DNA of 64,000 bases from Streptomyces sp. NRRL F-5122 (GCF_001507435.1 NZ_LMWH01000234.1:1-64000), one strand, 5' to 3'. Positions 33,714 through 44,233 are shown, counted from the stretch's first letter. A program made the numbers and translations. Notes: generated by a model from the letters alone, not told the origin.

Positions 33714-35603
33714 TCACCGGGCGGACACCCAGTACGGCCCCGGGAACCGTGATGTACGGGGGACGACCGGCACGCCCACGTCATCGAGGTACGCGTCCAG
33801 TGTCAGTGCGGCGTTGATGAGTGTGAGGTGGGTCAAGGCCTGGGGGAAATTGCCCAGCTGTTCGCCGGTCAGCCCGATTTCCTCGGAGTACAGACCGAGA
33901 TGATTGGCGAACGTGAACATCCTCTCCAGTACGAGCCGGGCTTCTCGCACCCGACCCGCCCGAGCCAGGGCTTCGACATACCAGAAGGTGCACGCCGAGA
34001 AGGTGCCCTCGGAACCACGCAGCCCGTCCGGGGAAGCGGCCGGATCGTAACGGTAGACGAGGTTGTCGGACACCAGATCCTTCTTTATCGCTTCCATCGT
34101 GGACGTCCAGCGGGGGTCCTGGGGAGCGATGAACCCCACCGCCGGCATGACCAGAAGCGAGGAGTCCAGGACGTCACTGCCCAGGTATTGCGTGAAAGCG
34201 GCCCGCTCCGGACTCCAGCCACGCTCCATCACCTGCAAGTAGACGGCATTACGGTGGCGGATCCATCGGTCGAGCTCGGCCGGGCGGCCTCTCGCGGCTG
34301 CCATCCGGATGGCCCGGTCCAGAGCGATCCATGTCGCAACCCGCCCGTAAGTGAAGTCCTTGTCTCCACCGCGGGTCTCCCATATTCCCGCCTCCGGCTG
34401 CTCCCAGTTGTCGCACACCCAGTCCACGATGCGCGTCAGCGCCTGCCAGTTGACGAAACTCGTCTGCAGACCACGCTGGTCGGCATGCTGGAGGCAGTCC
34501 AACACGGACCCGTAGATGTCGAGTTGCAACTGGTCGGCGGCGCCATTACCGATGCGCACCGGAGCAGAGGCCCGGTACCCCTCCCAATGGTCCAACGACT
34601 CCTCGCACAGATTTCCTGAACCGTCCACCCGGTACATGACCTTCAGCGGATGCCCTCCCACACCGCCCTGCTCCCGGACACGATCACCCATCCAGTCCGT
34701 GAATGCGGCAGCTTCCTCGGTGAATCCCATCCCGAGCAGAGCATGCAGGGACAAAGTGGTGTCGCGGACCCAGGCATAGCGGTAGTCCCAGTTGCGCTCG
34801 CCGCCGATCTGTTCCGGCAGGCTGGTCGTGGGGGCCGCGATCATGGCTCCGGAGGGGGCGTAGGTCATGAGTTTGAGTGTCATCGCGGAACGGTTGACCA
34901 TCTCTCGCCACCGACCCGTGTACCGAGAGTGCGCCAGCCAGTCCTGCCAATACCTCACCGTGTCTTCCAGCAGCCCGTCGCACTCTTCCGGTGAGATGAT
35001 GCGGGGCGGCCCGTCCGGGGCGGTCTCCAGCAGAACCCCACCGGAGGTACCGGCCCTCAGTCTTGCGGTCAGGTGCAGTGAGCCCTCGCGGATCCGCCCG
35101 TCGCCCACACACTGGTTGCCGAGTGAATCCACGACGTGGACCGCCAGACGCTCATGCCTACCGGCGAATTCCCACCCCTCCGCGGTCGCGGTGACCTCGT
35201 GTGGTTCGCGTGCGTAGTCGAAGCGGGGCGCGATCTCGATGTCGAACGTGATGTCGCCGCGCGCGCACCGCACCAGACGTACCAGGCGGTGATTCTTCGT
35301 GGGCTTGCCCGTCAAAGCCGGGGGCATGAAATCGATCACCGCGCCCACGCCTTGCTCGGTGAGGAATCTGGTGACCAATACGCAGGTGTCCGGGCCATAG
35401 TGCTGGCGCTTGGCGTACGACTCTACCCGCGGCCGAATCGAACAGTGGCCACCGTTGTTGCGATCGAGCAGCGCTCCGAAGATGCTGGGCGAGTCGTACC
35501 GTGGGCTGCAGAACCAGTCGATCGTTCCTTCGGTGGAGACCAGCGCGGCCGTCTGCAGATCACCGATGAGCCCGTGTTCCGATATCGGCGGGTATTCGTC
35601 CAT
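33714..35603 (-). CDS. GH15 glucoamylase/trehalase-type enzyme
   Basis: This 629-residue protein has an N-terminal beta domain (ISEHGLIGDLQTAALVSTEG, TIDWFCSPRYDSPSIFGALL) and an (alpha/alpha)6 barrel. Barrel motifs are GGERNWDYRYAWVRDTTLSL, GIWETRGG with catalytic acid Glu409, and LYSEEIG with candidate base Glu574/575. It has no signal peptide. This architecture is that of actinobacterial cytoplasmic GH15 enzymes, several of which are trehalases; maltodextrin glucosidases share it. The gene stands alone, divergent from an uncharacterised stretch. Confidence 0.9.
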   Translation of the reverse strand: MDEYPPISEHGLIGDLQTAALVSTEGTIDWFCSPRYDSPSIFGALLDRNNGGHCSIRPRVESYAKRQHYGPDTCVLVTRFLTEQGVGAVIDFMPPALTGKPTKNHRLVRLVRCARGDITFDIEIAPRFDYAREPHEVTATAEGWEFAGRHERLAVHVVDSLGNQCVGDGRIREGSLHLTARLRAGTSGGVLLETAPDGPPRIISPEECDGLLEDTVRYWQDWLAHSRYTGRWREMVNRSAMTLKLMTYAPSGAMIAAPTTSLPEQIGGERNWDYRYAWVRDTTLSLHALLGMGFTEEAAAFTDWMGDRVREQGGVGGHPLKVMYRVDGSGNLCEESLDHWEGYRASAPVRIGNGAADQLQLDIYGSVLDCLQHADQRGLQTSFVNWQALTRIVDWVCDNWEQPEAGIWETRGGDKDFTYGRVATWIALDRAIRMAAARGRPAELDRWIRHRNAVYLQVMERGWSPERAAFTQYLGSDVLDSSLLVMPAVGFIAPQDPRWTSTMEAIKKDLVSDNLVYRYDPAASPDGLRGSEGTFSACTFWYVEALARAGRVREARLVLERMFTFANHLGLYSEEIGLTGEQLGNFPQALTHLTLINAALTLDAYLDDVGVPVVPRTSRFPGPYWVSAR

Positions 35604-36561
35604 CGAGTCTCATGCCCTTCGCCCGGTCGTACCATCCAACGAGCCCTGGTCCATGGCCGGCCGTTCGCCGTCGGCCGTCTCCCCCTCTGCTCAACCGCTC
35701 ACGCCTGCGCGGTTCCGCTCCCTCCAGATTGCATGCCACAGACAGATCCCGCATAATTTCGGCGCTCCGGCGCCGAGGGCGGACCGATGACAGCCATTTC
35801 CACGCATGCTCAATTCGAGGTCCGCCCCTTGTACGAGGTTTTTCGCGATGGGCCCATGAATTCGGGGCGCAACAAGACGACCGACGACTTCCGGTGTTTC
35901 TCCTTGACCGCCATGTCCGACCCAGGGAACGAATATCGCCCCAGAACTGGCTCAGATCGGCCTTTCAGCGCCCGCGAACAACGTCTCCTGAGCGGGCACT
36001 TGGAACCCCAAGCCCTGCATCGGACAACGGCCCAGGCGCGGTGCCGGCCTTCCGACGTCCGGGGAGTCGATCGTGCTGGTTGCCGGCTGGAGCGTGAACG
36101 CGGCCTCAGCGGTCTCGGCGACCGCCCCGCCGACCCGGCGTAACCTGGGTAGCGACCGTCTGCCGTTCGACACACGGCGTCGGACCCGCATGTGGGGCAC
36201 GGCGCGTAGGCCGTCCTGACGAGGCCCGGCTAGACCGTCACGGTGGTCCAAGACACCGGCGGGTTGACCCAGCGGCCGGTGTCCTCAGTCATCTCTGCGG
36301 CGGCACCCCTCGCCGAACGCCCCATCGCCGCCCCCGACGACATCACAGTGGTCACAGTCCGCCTTGGCAATCCATACGGACCGCTCGGCCGGGGCGAGCC
36401 GATCGGAGGATCGCGAACGCTCAGCCTGGAGGAGGGACCGTGCCGACTCCATCGCACCACGGGTGACGGTCGCTACCGGCTGAGACATGAGGCGGCGCCG
36501 TTGCGGCCGGCTCGGTCTCTCCCGCGCCTTCGGCCGCACGATGAAGTAAGGAGCCCCGGAC
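35604..36561. other. Large intergenic stretch without a convincing gene
   Basis: Almost 1 kb lies between GH15 and the FUSC gene. An open frame from 35787 to 36143 (plus) and short minus frames exist, but none shows a domain, and codon bias is weak. A minus-strand segment ending WVNPPVSWTTVTV at 36238 reads like a protein C-terminus and may be a remnant. No mobile element was recognised. Confidence 0.45.
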
Positions 36562-38730
36562 ATGCACTGGTGGTCGTCGCTGATCACGACCGGCCGGGAG
36601 GGGCTGCGAGTTCAGCGGGCGTTTGCCGCTCCGGTGGCGATCGCACGGGCCGTTCTCGGCGTGCTGCTCGCCACCGCCCTCGGCCTGCTGTTGGACGACC
36701 CGGTCGCCGGGGCGATGGCGAGCGTCGGTGCGTTCATCTGCGGCATCGGCACGCTGCTGAACCCGCTGCGGCACCGTGTGGTGAACGCGCTCGGAATGGC
36801 CGCGTCCTTCAGCGCCATGTCGGTGCTGGGAGCCCTGGTGCACGGAACCGTCTGGCTGTTCCTGCTGCTGCTCGCGGTCGCGGCGTTCGCAGCCGGCCTC
36901 TGGCGCACGTTGGGCATCGCGCCCGGCATCCGGGGCTGCCTCACCGTCATCGGGTTGATGATCACGGCTGATCTCGCCCCCGACGTGCGCGGCGGTCTGT
37001 TGATGGCCGGGTGGATCGCGACCGGGACCGGATTCATCGTGGTGACGCAGCTGCTCCCACCGTACGGTCCTCGGTTCGCCGGCCAGCGCCGCACCCTGGC
37101 GGCCCTGTACACGTCACTCGCCGACGCCTCGGGCGCGGCCGACTCAGCCGCCCCGGTTCCGTACGCTCCGTTCACCCCGGCCCGGCAGTCCCTGGACCTG
37201 CTGCCACAGTTCAGCCGACCGGCGGCGGCAGCCATGTTCGGGCTGCTGGGAGAGGCCGAACGTATCCGCCGCGCCCTCCAGACCGTACGACCGAGGGTGC
37301 CCGCGGAGGAGGCCGGATACCAGGAGGCGCGGGCCTCAGCCGCGCGGATACTGGGCGACATCTCCCGTACCGTGGCCACCGGCCGCGAGCATCGCTCACC
37401 CGGGGACGTCTGGACCCTGCTGGACGCGTGGGCGGAGGCCTCCACCGCGCCCAGCCCCCGTGATCTGACCGCGCGGCTGCGGTCGGCCGTGCAGCTGGCA
37501 CGGCGCTCGGCCGACGACCGGCTCGGCGATGCCCTGGAACCCCACACCGAAGTGCCGGGTCTGTACGCCGGAACTCCCTCCGTGGCACACACCGCCCGAC
37601 GGATCCGAACCCAGTTGCATCCCCAGTCGCCGATCTTCCGACATGCGGTGCGACTGGCCGTGGGTGTGGTGGTCGCGGAAATCATCGGCAGGTCGATCGG
37701 CGGGTGGCACGGCCTGGGCATCTCCGCCCACGGCTTCTGGGTGGCGCTGACCACCATGCTGGTGCTGTTCCCCGAGTACGGGCACACCATCGCCCGCGGC
37801 TGGGGACGGGCGAGCGGGGCGGTGCTGGGCGGCCTCCTCGCCTGGGTGCTGTCCCTGCCGCACTGGTCCCCCACCGGCCTCGCGGTCGTGGCGGTGGTGC
37901 TCGCCGCAGCCGCGTTCCTGACCCTGCGGACCGGCCAGCTGATGCTCAACCTGTGGCTGACCAGCTGGATCGTCTTTCTGATCCACCATGTCGGCGGGCT
38001 GCCCGGGCCCACGGCATGGGCGCGCGCCGCCGACACGGTGGTCGGCGCCGCACTCGCCGTACTGATCTTCCTGCTGTGGCCGACCTGGTCCACCCGGACG
38101 CTGCCGGGCCTGCTCGCGGAATGGCTGCGGGTCCAGGACCGACTGCTCCCCCAGCTGCTGACCGGCTACGCAGACGTCGGAGCGGCCGATCCGGCGGCCC
38201 TCGACACGCTACGGGCACGATCACGCCAGGTCAGGGAGCACCTCAATGCCGCGGCCAAGCAGTCGCACGCCGAGCCGGCCGAGCACCGAGGCCCCTGGTC
38301 GACCGCCCAGATGGATCAGATCACCACGGAGGTGTCCAGGGTCGCCGGGTGTGCCACGCTGTTGCGCGAACATCTGCCGTGTACTGCGCAGGACACGGTG
38401 CCGGAGCTGACCGAGCTGGCCGACCCGCTGCACGAACACCTCGCTGCCCTGGCTCGCGCCGCCGCCGGGGCCGAGACGGTGGCCCCGGGGGCGCTGCGCT
38501 CGGTGTTCGACTCGTGCACCGCCCGTTCCGGTCTGTCGACGGCGTACGTCGGCACCGGCGCGCCGGCCACGGCGGCCGACGGCTCCATCAGCACTTCGAC
38601 CAGCCGCGCCGTCGCCCTGAGCTCCGCAACCGTCGACGCCCTCGAGGCCCTCACCGCAACCGTCGCCTCCGGCCACCGCCACGGCCACCACGCGGCGGCC
38701 CCGAAGCTCGCGAGGCGCCCGCGGGGATGA
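36562..38730 (+). CDS. FUSC-family membrane protein
   Basis: This 722-residue protein has two hydrophobic blocks separated by soluble domains. The first is residues 25 to about 165 (ARAVLGVLLATALGLLLDDP, GFIVVTQLLPPYGP). A helical soluble segment follows (AMFGLLGEAERIRRALQT). The second block is at about 355-505 (HAVRLAVGVVVAEIIGRSIG, HGFWVALTTMLVLFPEYGHT, ARGWGRASGAVLGGLLAWVL). A C-terminal helical domain ends in a low-complexity HRHGHHAAAP tail. This is the FUSC/YccS arrangement related to aromatic-acid exporters and fusaric acid resistance proteins. The substrate is unknown. Confidence 0.87.
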   Translation: MHWWSSLITTGREGLRVQRAFAAPVAIARAVLGVLLATALGLLLDDPVAGAMASVGAFICGIGTLLNPLRHRVVNALGMAASFSAMSVLGALVHGTVWLFLLLLAVAAFAAGLWRTLGIAPGIRGCLTVIGLMITADLAPDVRGGLLMAGWIATGTGFIVVTQLLPPYGPRFAGQRRTLAALYTSLADASGAADSAAPVPYAPFTPARQSLDLLPQFSRPAAAAMFGLLGEAERIRRALQTVRPRVPAEEAGYQEARASAARILGDISRTVATGREHRSPGDVWTLLDAWAEASTAPSPRDLTARLRSAVQLARRSADDRLGDALEPHTEVPGLYAGTPSVAHTARRIRTQLHPQSPIFRHAVRLAVGVVVAEIIGRSIGGWHGLGISAHGFWVALTTMLVLFPEYGHTIARGWGRASGAVLGGLLAWVLSLPHWSPTGLAVVAVVLAAAAFLTLRTGQLMLNLWLTSWIVFLIHHVGGLPGPTAWARAADTVVGAALAVLIFLLWPTWSTRTLPGLLAEWLRVQDRLLPQLLTGYADVGAADPAALDTLRARSRQVREHLNAAAKQSHAEPAEHRGPWSTAQMDQITTEVSRVAGCATLLREHLPCTAQDTVPELTELADPLHEHLAALARAAAGAETVAPGALRSVFDSCTARSGLSTAYVGTGAPATAADGSISTSTSRAVALSSATVDALEALTATVASGHRHGHHAAAPKLARRPRG

Positions 38731-38810
38731 TCCGGAAGGTGCCTTTGGCGGTCGGGAACGCGTGCGCCGGTCGACCTGCCCGGCGAGGCGCTTTCCGGGT
38801 GTCAGCCCGC

Positions 38811-39527
38811 TCACCAGGGCACGGGCGTTCCGTCCCAGGAGAAAAAGCCACCGGTGGGGCCGTCGTCCGGCAGCAGGGCCAGGCGGACGGCCCCCTGCGC
38901 GGCCTCGGCCGGGTCGCCGCCGGCAGCGGCGGCGCGAGGGTTGAGGTCGGTGGCCCGCAGGCCGGGAGCGAGTGCGTTGACCTTGAAGCCGTCCTCGGCC
39001 AGCGTCTGGGCGTAGAGCACGGTCAGGGCGTTGAGGGCGGCCTTGGACGACCGGTAGGCGGCGGCGCCACCGCTTCCAGGGGTGAACTGGGGGTTGGGGT
39101 TCGTACTCCAGGTCAGGGATGCGGTGCCGCTGGAGATGTTGACGATGCGCGGGCGCGGGGACCGGCGCAGGGCGGGCAGGAAGGCGTTGGTCACCGCCAC
39201 CACCCCGAATACGTTGGTCTCGTACGTACGCCGGAACTCCTCGATGTCGGTTTCGGCAGGCAGGGCGAGTGACTCCGAGACTCCGGCGTTGTTGACCAGG
39301 ACGTCCAGGCGCTCCACCTGAGCCACCGCCCTCACGATGCCGTCGGGGTCCCGCACGTCGAGGACCAGCGGGCGGGCGCCGGCGCCGATCTCCTCGACGG
39401 CCTGCTGCCCGCGCCCGGCGTCTCGGGAGCCCACGTACACCGTGAGGCCCTCTGCGGCGAGCAGCCGGGCGATCTGCTTGCCGATGCCCTTGTTGGCACC
39501 TGTGACCAGTGCTGTGCGATCGTTCAT
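38811..39527 (-). CDS. Short-chain dehydrogenase/reductase
   Basis: This 238-residue classical SDR has the NADP-binding motif TGANKGIG near residue 10, DVRD after strand 3, and NNAGVSES. The catalytic Ser is in NISSGTAS, with YxxxK seen as YRSSK (Tyr and Lys). ATG 39527 (MNDRTALVTG) is the family start. It is divergent from the XRE regulator with only 71 bp between starts, so that regulator probably controls it. Confidence 0.9.
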   Translation of the reverse strand: MNDRTALVTGANKGIGKQIARLLAAEGLTVYVGSRDAGRGQQAVEEIGAGARPLVLDVRDPDGIVRAVAQVERLDVLVNNAGVSESLALPAETDIEEFRRTYETNVFGVVAVTNAFLPALRRSPRPRIVNISSGTASLTWSTNPNPQFTPGSGGAAAYRSSKAALNALTVLYAQTLAEDGFKVNALAPGLRATDLNPRAAAAGGDPAEAAQGAVRLALLPDDGPTGGFFSWDGTPVPW

Positions 39528-39598
39528 GGGGACTACGGTTCCCTGGCTCTGGCCGCCCTGCCAGGGACAGCCTGTACCAGGCAGTGGGAGGAGACGGC

Positions 39599-40414
39599 AT
39601 GGCACGTCAGGAGCTGGCCCGCTTCCTGCGCGATCGCCGTGCGGAACTGCGACCGCACGAGTTCGGCCTCCGGGCGACCGGCACCATCCGCCGTACTCCG
39701 GGCCTGCGCCGTGAGGAGGTGGCGGAACTCGCCCATATGTCGGTCGACTACTACACGAGGCTGGAGCAGGCCCGCGGACCGCGGCCGTCGGCCCGGATCC
39801 TGGACGCGCTCGCCCAGGCGCTGCGGCTGACACCGGCCGAGCGCAGCCACCTGTTCCGTCTGGCGGGATCGAGCGTGCCGCCCGGCCCCAGCGCCGTACG
39901 CGGTGTGCGTCCACACGTGATCCGGATGCTGGAGCGACTGCCGGACACCGGTGCCATCGTCACCGACGCGGCGTACGACGTCGTTGCCTGGAACCCCTTG
40001 GCCCAGGCGCTGCTCGGCGGCGACTTCAAAGGCGGGACGACAAACCTGGCCCGGCGCCGATTCCTGGGTCAAGGGCGGATGCACGAGAGCTCCAGCGCCG
40101 AGGAGTTCGGGCACATCGTGGTGGCCCGGCTGCGACGGGCCGCCGACCGCTACCCGCATGACGTGCAGTTGACCGCCCTGCTCGCCGAACTGCACGCGGG
40201 AAGCGAGGAGTTCCGAGAGATCTGGGAGACGCGACCGGTCCATGCACCCGGGCACCGCACCAAGACACTGGACCACCCGAAGGCCGGCATCCTTCGGTTG
40301 AACTGCGACGTCCTGCTCGTACCCGAGGATGATCAGGAGGTCGTCCTGATCACGGCCGACCCCGGATCACCGACCGCGCGGACCCTGCAGAGTCTGGCCG
40401 TGCAGGCGGCCTGA
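39599..40414 (+). CDS. XRE regulator with MmyB-type ligand domain
   Basis: This 271-residue protein has an N-terminal helix-turn-helix at about residues 10-75 (GLRREEVAELAHMSVDYYTR, LEQARGPRPSARILDALAQA). A C-terminal PAS-like MmyB domain follows (DTGAIVTDAAYDVVAWNPLA, REIWETRPVHAPGHRTKTLD, HPKAGILRLNCDVLLVP). Streptomyces carry many of these next to oxidoreductases they control, and here a divergent SDR shares the 71-bp promoter region. GGGAGGAG is 6 bases before the ATG. The ligand is unknown. Confidence 0.9.
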   Translation: MARQELARFLRDRRAELRPHEFGLRATGTIRRTPGLRREEVAELAHMSVDYYTRLEQARGPRPSARILDALAQALRLTPAERSHLFRLAGSSVPPGPSAVRGVRPHVIRMLERLPDTGAIVTDAAYDVVAWNPLAQALLGGDFKGGTTNLARRRFLGQGRMHESSSAEEFGHIVVARLRRAADRYPHDVQLTALLAELHAGSEEFREIWETRPVHAPGHRTKTLDHPKAGILRLNCDVLLVPEDDQEVVLITADPGSPTARTLQSLAVQAA

Positions 40415-40816
40415 AACAGCAGGGAGGCTGGACCTCCCGGTCTCCGCAGCCGTCGCCCGTCCGGGCGCAGAGCGGGCGCGCGGCCGCGCCCGGTAGCGGA
40501 GTTGACGTCGCGGGAGGCAAGTGGATCCAGCCGTGCCGGGGAGAGGCACCGCCGGATCCGTTCGTTGCGGCAGGTGCGGATCCCGGTCACGCGCGGGTCA
40601 TGTCGATCCACCAGCAGGAGCGGTCCGCTCAGCGCTGCGGCTGAGGTGACAGTCCAGCGAGTGAGCGGGATGCACATTGCGGCTGACCCCGGTCCAGCTC
40701 GCAGGCACTCGGAGCATGAGTGGGGCCCGGAAGGCCCGGCCGCAAGGGAAGTGCTGCCGCTTCGGCTCGGCGCGCCTAGCATGAGAAAAAGGTCCGTTCG
40801 TCGAGGCGAGACAGAC
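40415..40816. other. Intergenic, promoter region of the phosphatase
   Basis: No gene, hairpin or repeat was recognised. The phosphatase frame stays open far upstream, but that extension is basic and unlike the family, so it was not included. Confidence 0.5.
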
Positions 40817-41977
40817 ATGGCGGAACCGGAGATCGACTACAAGGCGGTGTTCCAGGCCCTGCCAGGGGCAGTGGCCCTCCTCACCCCGCAGTTGATCTAT
40901 GCGGACGTCAACGGGGAATGGCTGCGGATACTCGGCCGCGCTCGTGACCAGGAAATCGGCCGCTACCTGCCCGACGATTTCGCCTCCAGCCCGAACAGCG
41001 CGGGCGCGACGGTGGTACGCAACCTCCAGGCGTCACTGCGCCGGGTCGCCGACACGGGCGAGTGCGACGCCATGGAGGTGCAGCGCTTCGAGCCGGAGGG
41101 GCTGTACCGACCCGCGGTGAGGGACGAGGGCCAGTCGGAGGCTCGCGGCCGGCCGGAGACACTGGCCGCCCGCTACTGGAGCATGACCAACATTCCCGTC
41201 TTCGATTCCAATGGGCAGTTGGTGCTCCTGCTGCACCGGGCCGAGGAAGTCACGGAGTTGATCCAGGCCCGCGCGGTCGCTCTGAGTTTGCAGGAGGCCA
41301 TGCTGCCCACTCATCGGCCGACTGGACCCCATCCGGTGGCCGTGCGCTACAGGCCCGCAGGCAGCGCACTGGACGTGGGCGGTGACTGGTACGACTTGGT
41401 CGACCTGCCCGGCGATCGCCTGGGCATCGCCGTGGGCGACGTCGTCGGACACGGTCTGTCCGCGGCCGGTGTCATGGGGCAACTGCGCAGCGCACTGAGC
41501 GCGTCCTCCCGCGTCGCCCCCGGTCCCGCCCGGGCCTTGGAGGTACTCGACCTGTACGCGCGCTCCGTCGCCGGTGCGGAGAACGCCACAGCGGCCTGCA
41601 CGTTCGTCGACTGGGACGCCCACGACATCACCTACAGCAGTGCCGGGCACCTGCCGCCGGCCCTCCTGCACGGCGACGGCAGCGTGGAATTCCTCGACCG
41701 GGCCACCCACCCTCCGCTCGGTGCTCGCCTGGAACACGATGCCTGGCCACAGGCCACCATCAACTTCACCGAGGACGCGTTCCTCGCGCTGTACACCGAC
41801 GGCTTGGTCGAGCGCCGACGCGAGGACATCGACACCGGCGTCGCACGGCTCGCCGACTGCCTGACCCACCACCGGCGAGCCGCCGACGCCGAGGCTCTCG
41901 CCGACGCCCTGCTGAGCGACCTGCTCCCGCCCGAAGGCGTGACCGACGACACCGCCCTCGTCATCGTGCACCTGTGA
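40817..41977 (+). CDS. PAS domain-SpoIIE (PP2C-type) phosphatase
   Basis: This 386-residue cytoplasmic signalling protein has a PAS sensor at about residues 8-150 (YKAVFQALPGAVALLTPQLI, RYWSMTNIPVFDSNGQLVLL). A SpoIIE-type serine phosphatase follows from about residue 165. The metal-binding motifs are VGGDWYDLVDL and GDVVGHGLSAAGVMGQLRSA; the later motifs are YSSAGHLPP, LALYTDGLVERR and TDDTALVIVHL. Such proteins usually dephosphorylate anti-anti-sigma factors, and Streptomyces have dozens. No anti-sigma partner lies next to it. Confidence 0.9.
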   Translation: MAEPEIDYKAVFQALPGAVALLTPQLIYADVNGEWLRILGRARDQEIGRYLPDDFASSPNSAGATVVRNLQASLRRVADTGECDAMEVQRFEPEGLYRPAVRDEGQSEARGRPETLAARYWSMTNIPVFDSNGQLVLLLHRAEEVTELIQARAVALSLQEAMLPTHRPTGPHPVAVRYRPAGSALDVGGDWYDLVDLPGDRLGIAVGDVVGHGLSAAGVMGQLRSALSASSRVAPGPARALEVLDLYARSVAGAENATAACTFVDWDAHDITYSSAGHLPPALLHGDGSVEFLDRATHPPLGARLEHDAWPQATINFTEDAFLALYTDGLVERRREDIDTGVARLADCLTHHRRAADAEALADALLSDLLPPEGVTDDTALVIVHL

Positions 41978-42024
41978 ACGGGCCTGAGACGTCCGCGACG
42001 ATACGCCGCCCCTGCCGCGCCCCC

Positions 42025-43098
42025 TCACTCGAAGACGATGACCTGACGACCGACGACATCGCCGCGGCCCAGGGCTTCCAGATTTTCGTTGATGTCCTCG
42101 AGCCGGACCTTGGTGACGTTGTGTTTGACGAGTCCGGCCTCGGCCAGTGAGAGCACCTCGACGAGGTCCAGGTGGTTGCCCCAGAAGGACCCGAGGTAGG
42201 ACAACTCCGTGCCTACGAAGGGGAACTGCCGGTGCTCGACGCGGTGGCTCATGAGGCCGACCGCCGCAAGTGCCCCCTCGGGACCCAGCAGATCGAATCC
42301 CATGGAGACGGACGCCTCGCTGCCGACGCAGTCCAGGATGGCGTCGACCGTCCGCCGGCCGATGAGGCGTTCCAGTTCGTCCTGAATGACCTCGATGGAC
42401 TTGTCTCTGACGTTGATCCCGTGGTCCGCGCCGTTCTCCGTGGCTACGTCGAGTTTGCTGTCCGTGCGCGCGAACGCCACCACCGTCGCACCGCCTCCGA
42501 GCAGCTTCGCGTACTGGATCCCGTAGCTTCCCAATCCGCCTATGCCCGTGACTGCCACAGTGCGGTCGGGTCCGAGCTTGCCTGCGTCCCGCAGCTTCCT
42601 CATGCCTCGGTACGGGGTCATGCCGGCGTCTGTCATCGGAGCAAGGAGCTCGGGAGTCTTCGCCGCTTCCTCGGAGACCCGGATCGCATGCCGGTGCTCC
42701 ACGGCCATGTACTCGGCGAAACCTCCTGGAGGGCCGAAGCCCACCCACCTGCCGTTACCACTGCACAGTTGCTCGTTCCCTTCGCGGCACTGCCGGCACG
42801 TACCGTCTCCCCAGCTGGGGTTGACGACGACCATGTCACCCTCCGAGTAGCCCACTGCCGACGGCACGGCGCTGCCCAGGTCCGCCACTCGGCCTGTGAC
42901 CTCATGACCGGGGATATAGGGGAGATCCACCGGGAACGGTCCCTTGAAGTAGCCGTCGAGGAGCTGGTAGTCGCTGCGGCACATGCCCACTGCGGCAACC
43001 TTCAGGAGGATCTCGTCCGGCCCGATCTCAGGCACCGGGACCTCTTCGATCCGAAGGGGTTCCTGGTATCCGTGCATCCGGGCTGCTCTCATCTGCAT
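42025..43098 (-). CDS. Zinc-dependent alcohol dehydrogenase
   Basis: This 357-residue medium-chain dehydrogenase has catalytic zinc ligands in GMCRSDY and PGHEVTGRV, and the nucleotide motif AVTGIGGLGSYGIQYAKLLG. The structural-zinc loop reads WGDGTCRQCREGNEQLC. It has three of the usual four cysteines, with aspartate where the first would be, so structural zinc binding may be altered. Pairing of substrate and cofactor is not evident. It is divergent from a PEBP gene and convergent with the phosphatase. Confidence 0.87.
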   Translation of the reverse strand: MQMRAARMHGYQEPLRIEEVPVPEIGPDEILLKVAAVGMCRSDYQLLDGYFKGPFPVDLPYIPGHEVTGRVADLGSAVPSAVGYSEGDMVVVNPSWGDGTCRQCREGNEQLCSGNGRWVGFGPPGGFAEYMAVEHRHAIRVSEEAAKTPELLAPMTDAGMTPYRGMRKLRDAGKLGPDRTVAVTGIGGLGSYGIQYAKLLGGGATVVAFARTDSKLDVATENGADHGINVRDKSIEVIQDELERLIGRRTVDAILDCVGSEASVSMGFDLLGPEGALAAVGLMSHRVEHRQFPFVGTELSYLGSFWGNHLDLVEVLSLAEAGLVKHNVTKVRLEDINENLEALGRGDVVGRQVIVFE

Positions 43099-43568
43099 GA
43101 CGTGTGCCTCGCTTTCGCCGGTAAGCGGAAATGCGGCCAGGGCCGTGCAGCGCGGGCAGGACTCGGGGTTCGGTGTCGGTCACCGAGTTCGCCCGCTTCG
43201 GATATGACCATGTTCGCGTGACCCCACCGGCAGCGCATCCGGTGGTGTGCCGGTGATCGGCAGCGGCTTCGGTGGCCCTTGGCGGATGGTAGCGATCGGG
43301 CGGCGAGCTCGCGAACCGCCGTGAATGGCATGCCAGCGCCGTTGAGGCATTGCACTCCGAGGGTCGAGCGTGAGCGTGAAGGATGGGTGAATTGCCGGTT
43401 TTGTCAAGTGGTCATACGGTGGATTGAGCCGGACCGACCGGTCGGCGCAGGACCTCCAGCGCCTGAGCGGGTTCAGGACGGCTCGCAACGCATCTCGACT
43501 ACGCCACCCAGGAGCGAACTGCAACCTGACACAGAGCGACCCGGTCCGGCGCTTCCCCGAGGACTGCC
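43099..43568. other. Divergent intergenic region
   Basis: This stretch lies between the dehydrogenase and PEBP genes and contains the perfect 12-bp palindrome CCGACCGGTCGG at 43434-43445. Nothing else was recognised. No regulator gene lies beside it. Confidence 0.45.
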
Positions 43569-44123
43569 ATGATCAAGCCCTATGCCCCCTACGACTTCAT
43601 GCCGCCGATCAGGACCTTCTCGGTGACATCGGCGTCCCTGGCCAACGGCGAGCAACTAGAGCAGGTGAGCGGCATCTTGGGGGCGGGGGGATCGGATATC
43701 TCGCCACAACTGAGTTGGGCAGGCTTTCCGGAGGAGACGCGGAGCTTCACGGTGTCGATGTTCGACCCGGACGTCCCAACTGCTTCCGGGTTCTGGCATT
43801 GGGCGGTGGCCAACCTGCCCGCGTCGGTGACCGACCTTCCGGCCGGCGCGGGCGACGGGAAGGATCTGCCCGGCGGCGCGGTCACGCGGGCCAACGACGC
43901 GGGCCGCAGAAGGTACCTCGGTCCGGCGACACCGCCGGGCAACGGCCCTGACCGTTACTTCCTCGTGGTGCATGCCCTCGACGTGGAGGCACTGGAGGTG
44001 TCCGGGGAAACGACCCCCGCTTACCTCGAATTCCTCCTGTTCAGCCATGCACTTGCGAGAGCAACCATGTACGGCACCTTTGAACGGTCCCAGAACGAAC
44101 GGTACGTGGGCCCGGCGCCATGA
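43569..44123 (+). CDS. YbhB/YbcL (PEBP) family protein
   Basis: This 184-residue protein has the bacterial phosphatidylethanolamine-binding-protein pattern: [35 protein letters not shown] (the DPDxP and H-W anion-binding site), [20 protein letters not shown] and the C-terminal [15 protein letters not shown]. There is no signal peptide. Family members bind small anions or modulate enzymes; a role here is not indicated by neighbours. Confidence 0.88.
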   Translation: MIKPYAPYDFMPPIRTFSVTSASLANGEQLEQVSGILGAGGSDISPQLSWAGFPEETRSFTVSMFDPDVPTASGFWHWAVANLPASVTDLPAGAGDGKDLPGGAVTRANDAGRRRYLGPATPPGNGPDRYFLVVHALDVEALEVSGETTPAYLEFLLFSHALARATMYGTFERSQNERYVGPAP

Positions 44124-44233
44124 GCTGCGCCGGTGCCCGCAGGATGACGGCTCCCGGGCCACTGTGAATACCCGTCCGAAGTCGTGACGCCGACCTGCGG
44201 TGTACGGTCTGCCACGGGTGATCACGAGGAGGG

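Noticed and set aside
35787..36143. Possible 118-residue gene
   Set aside because: It has no domain, weak codon bias and no good ribosome-binding site.
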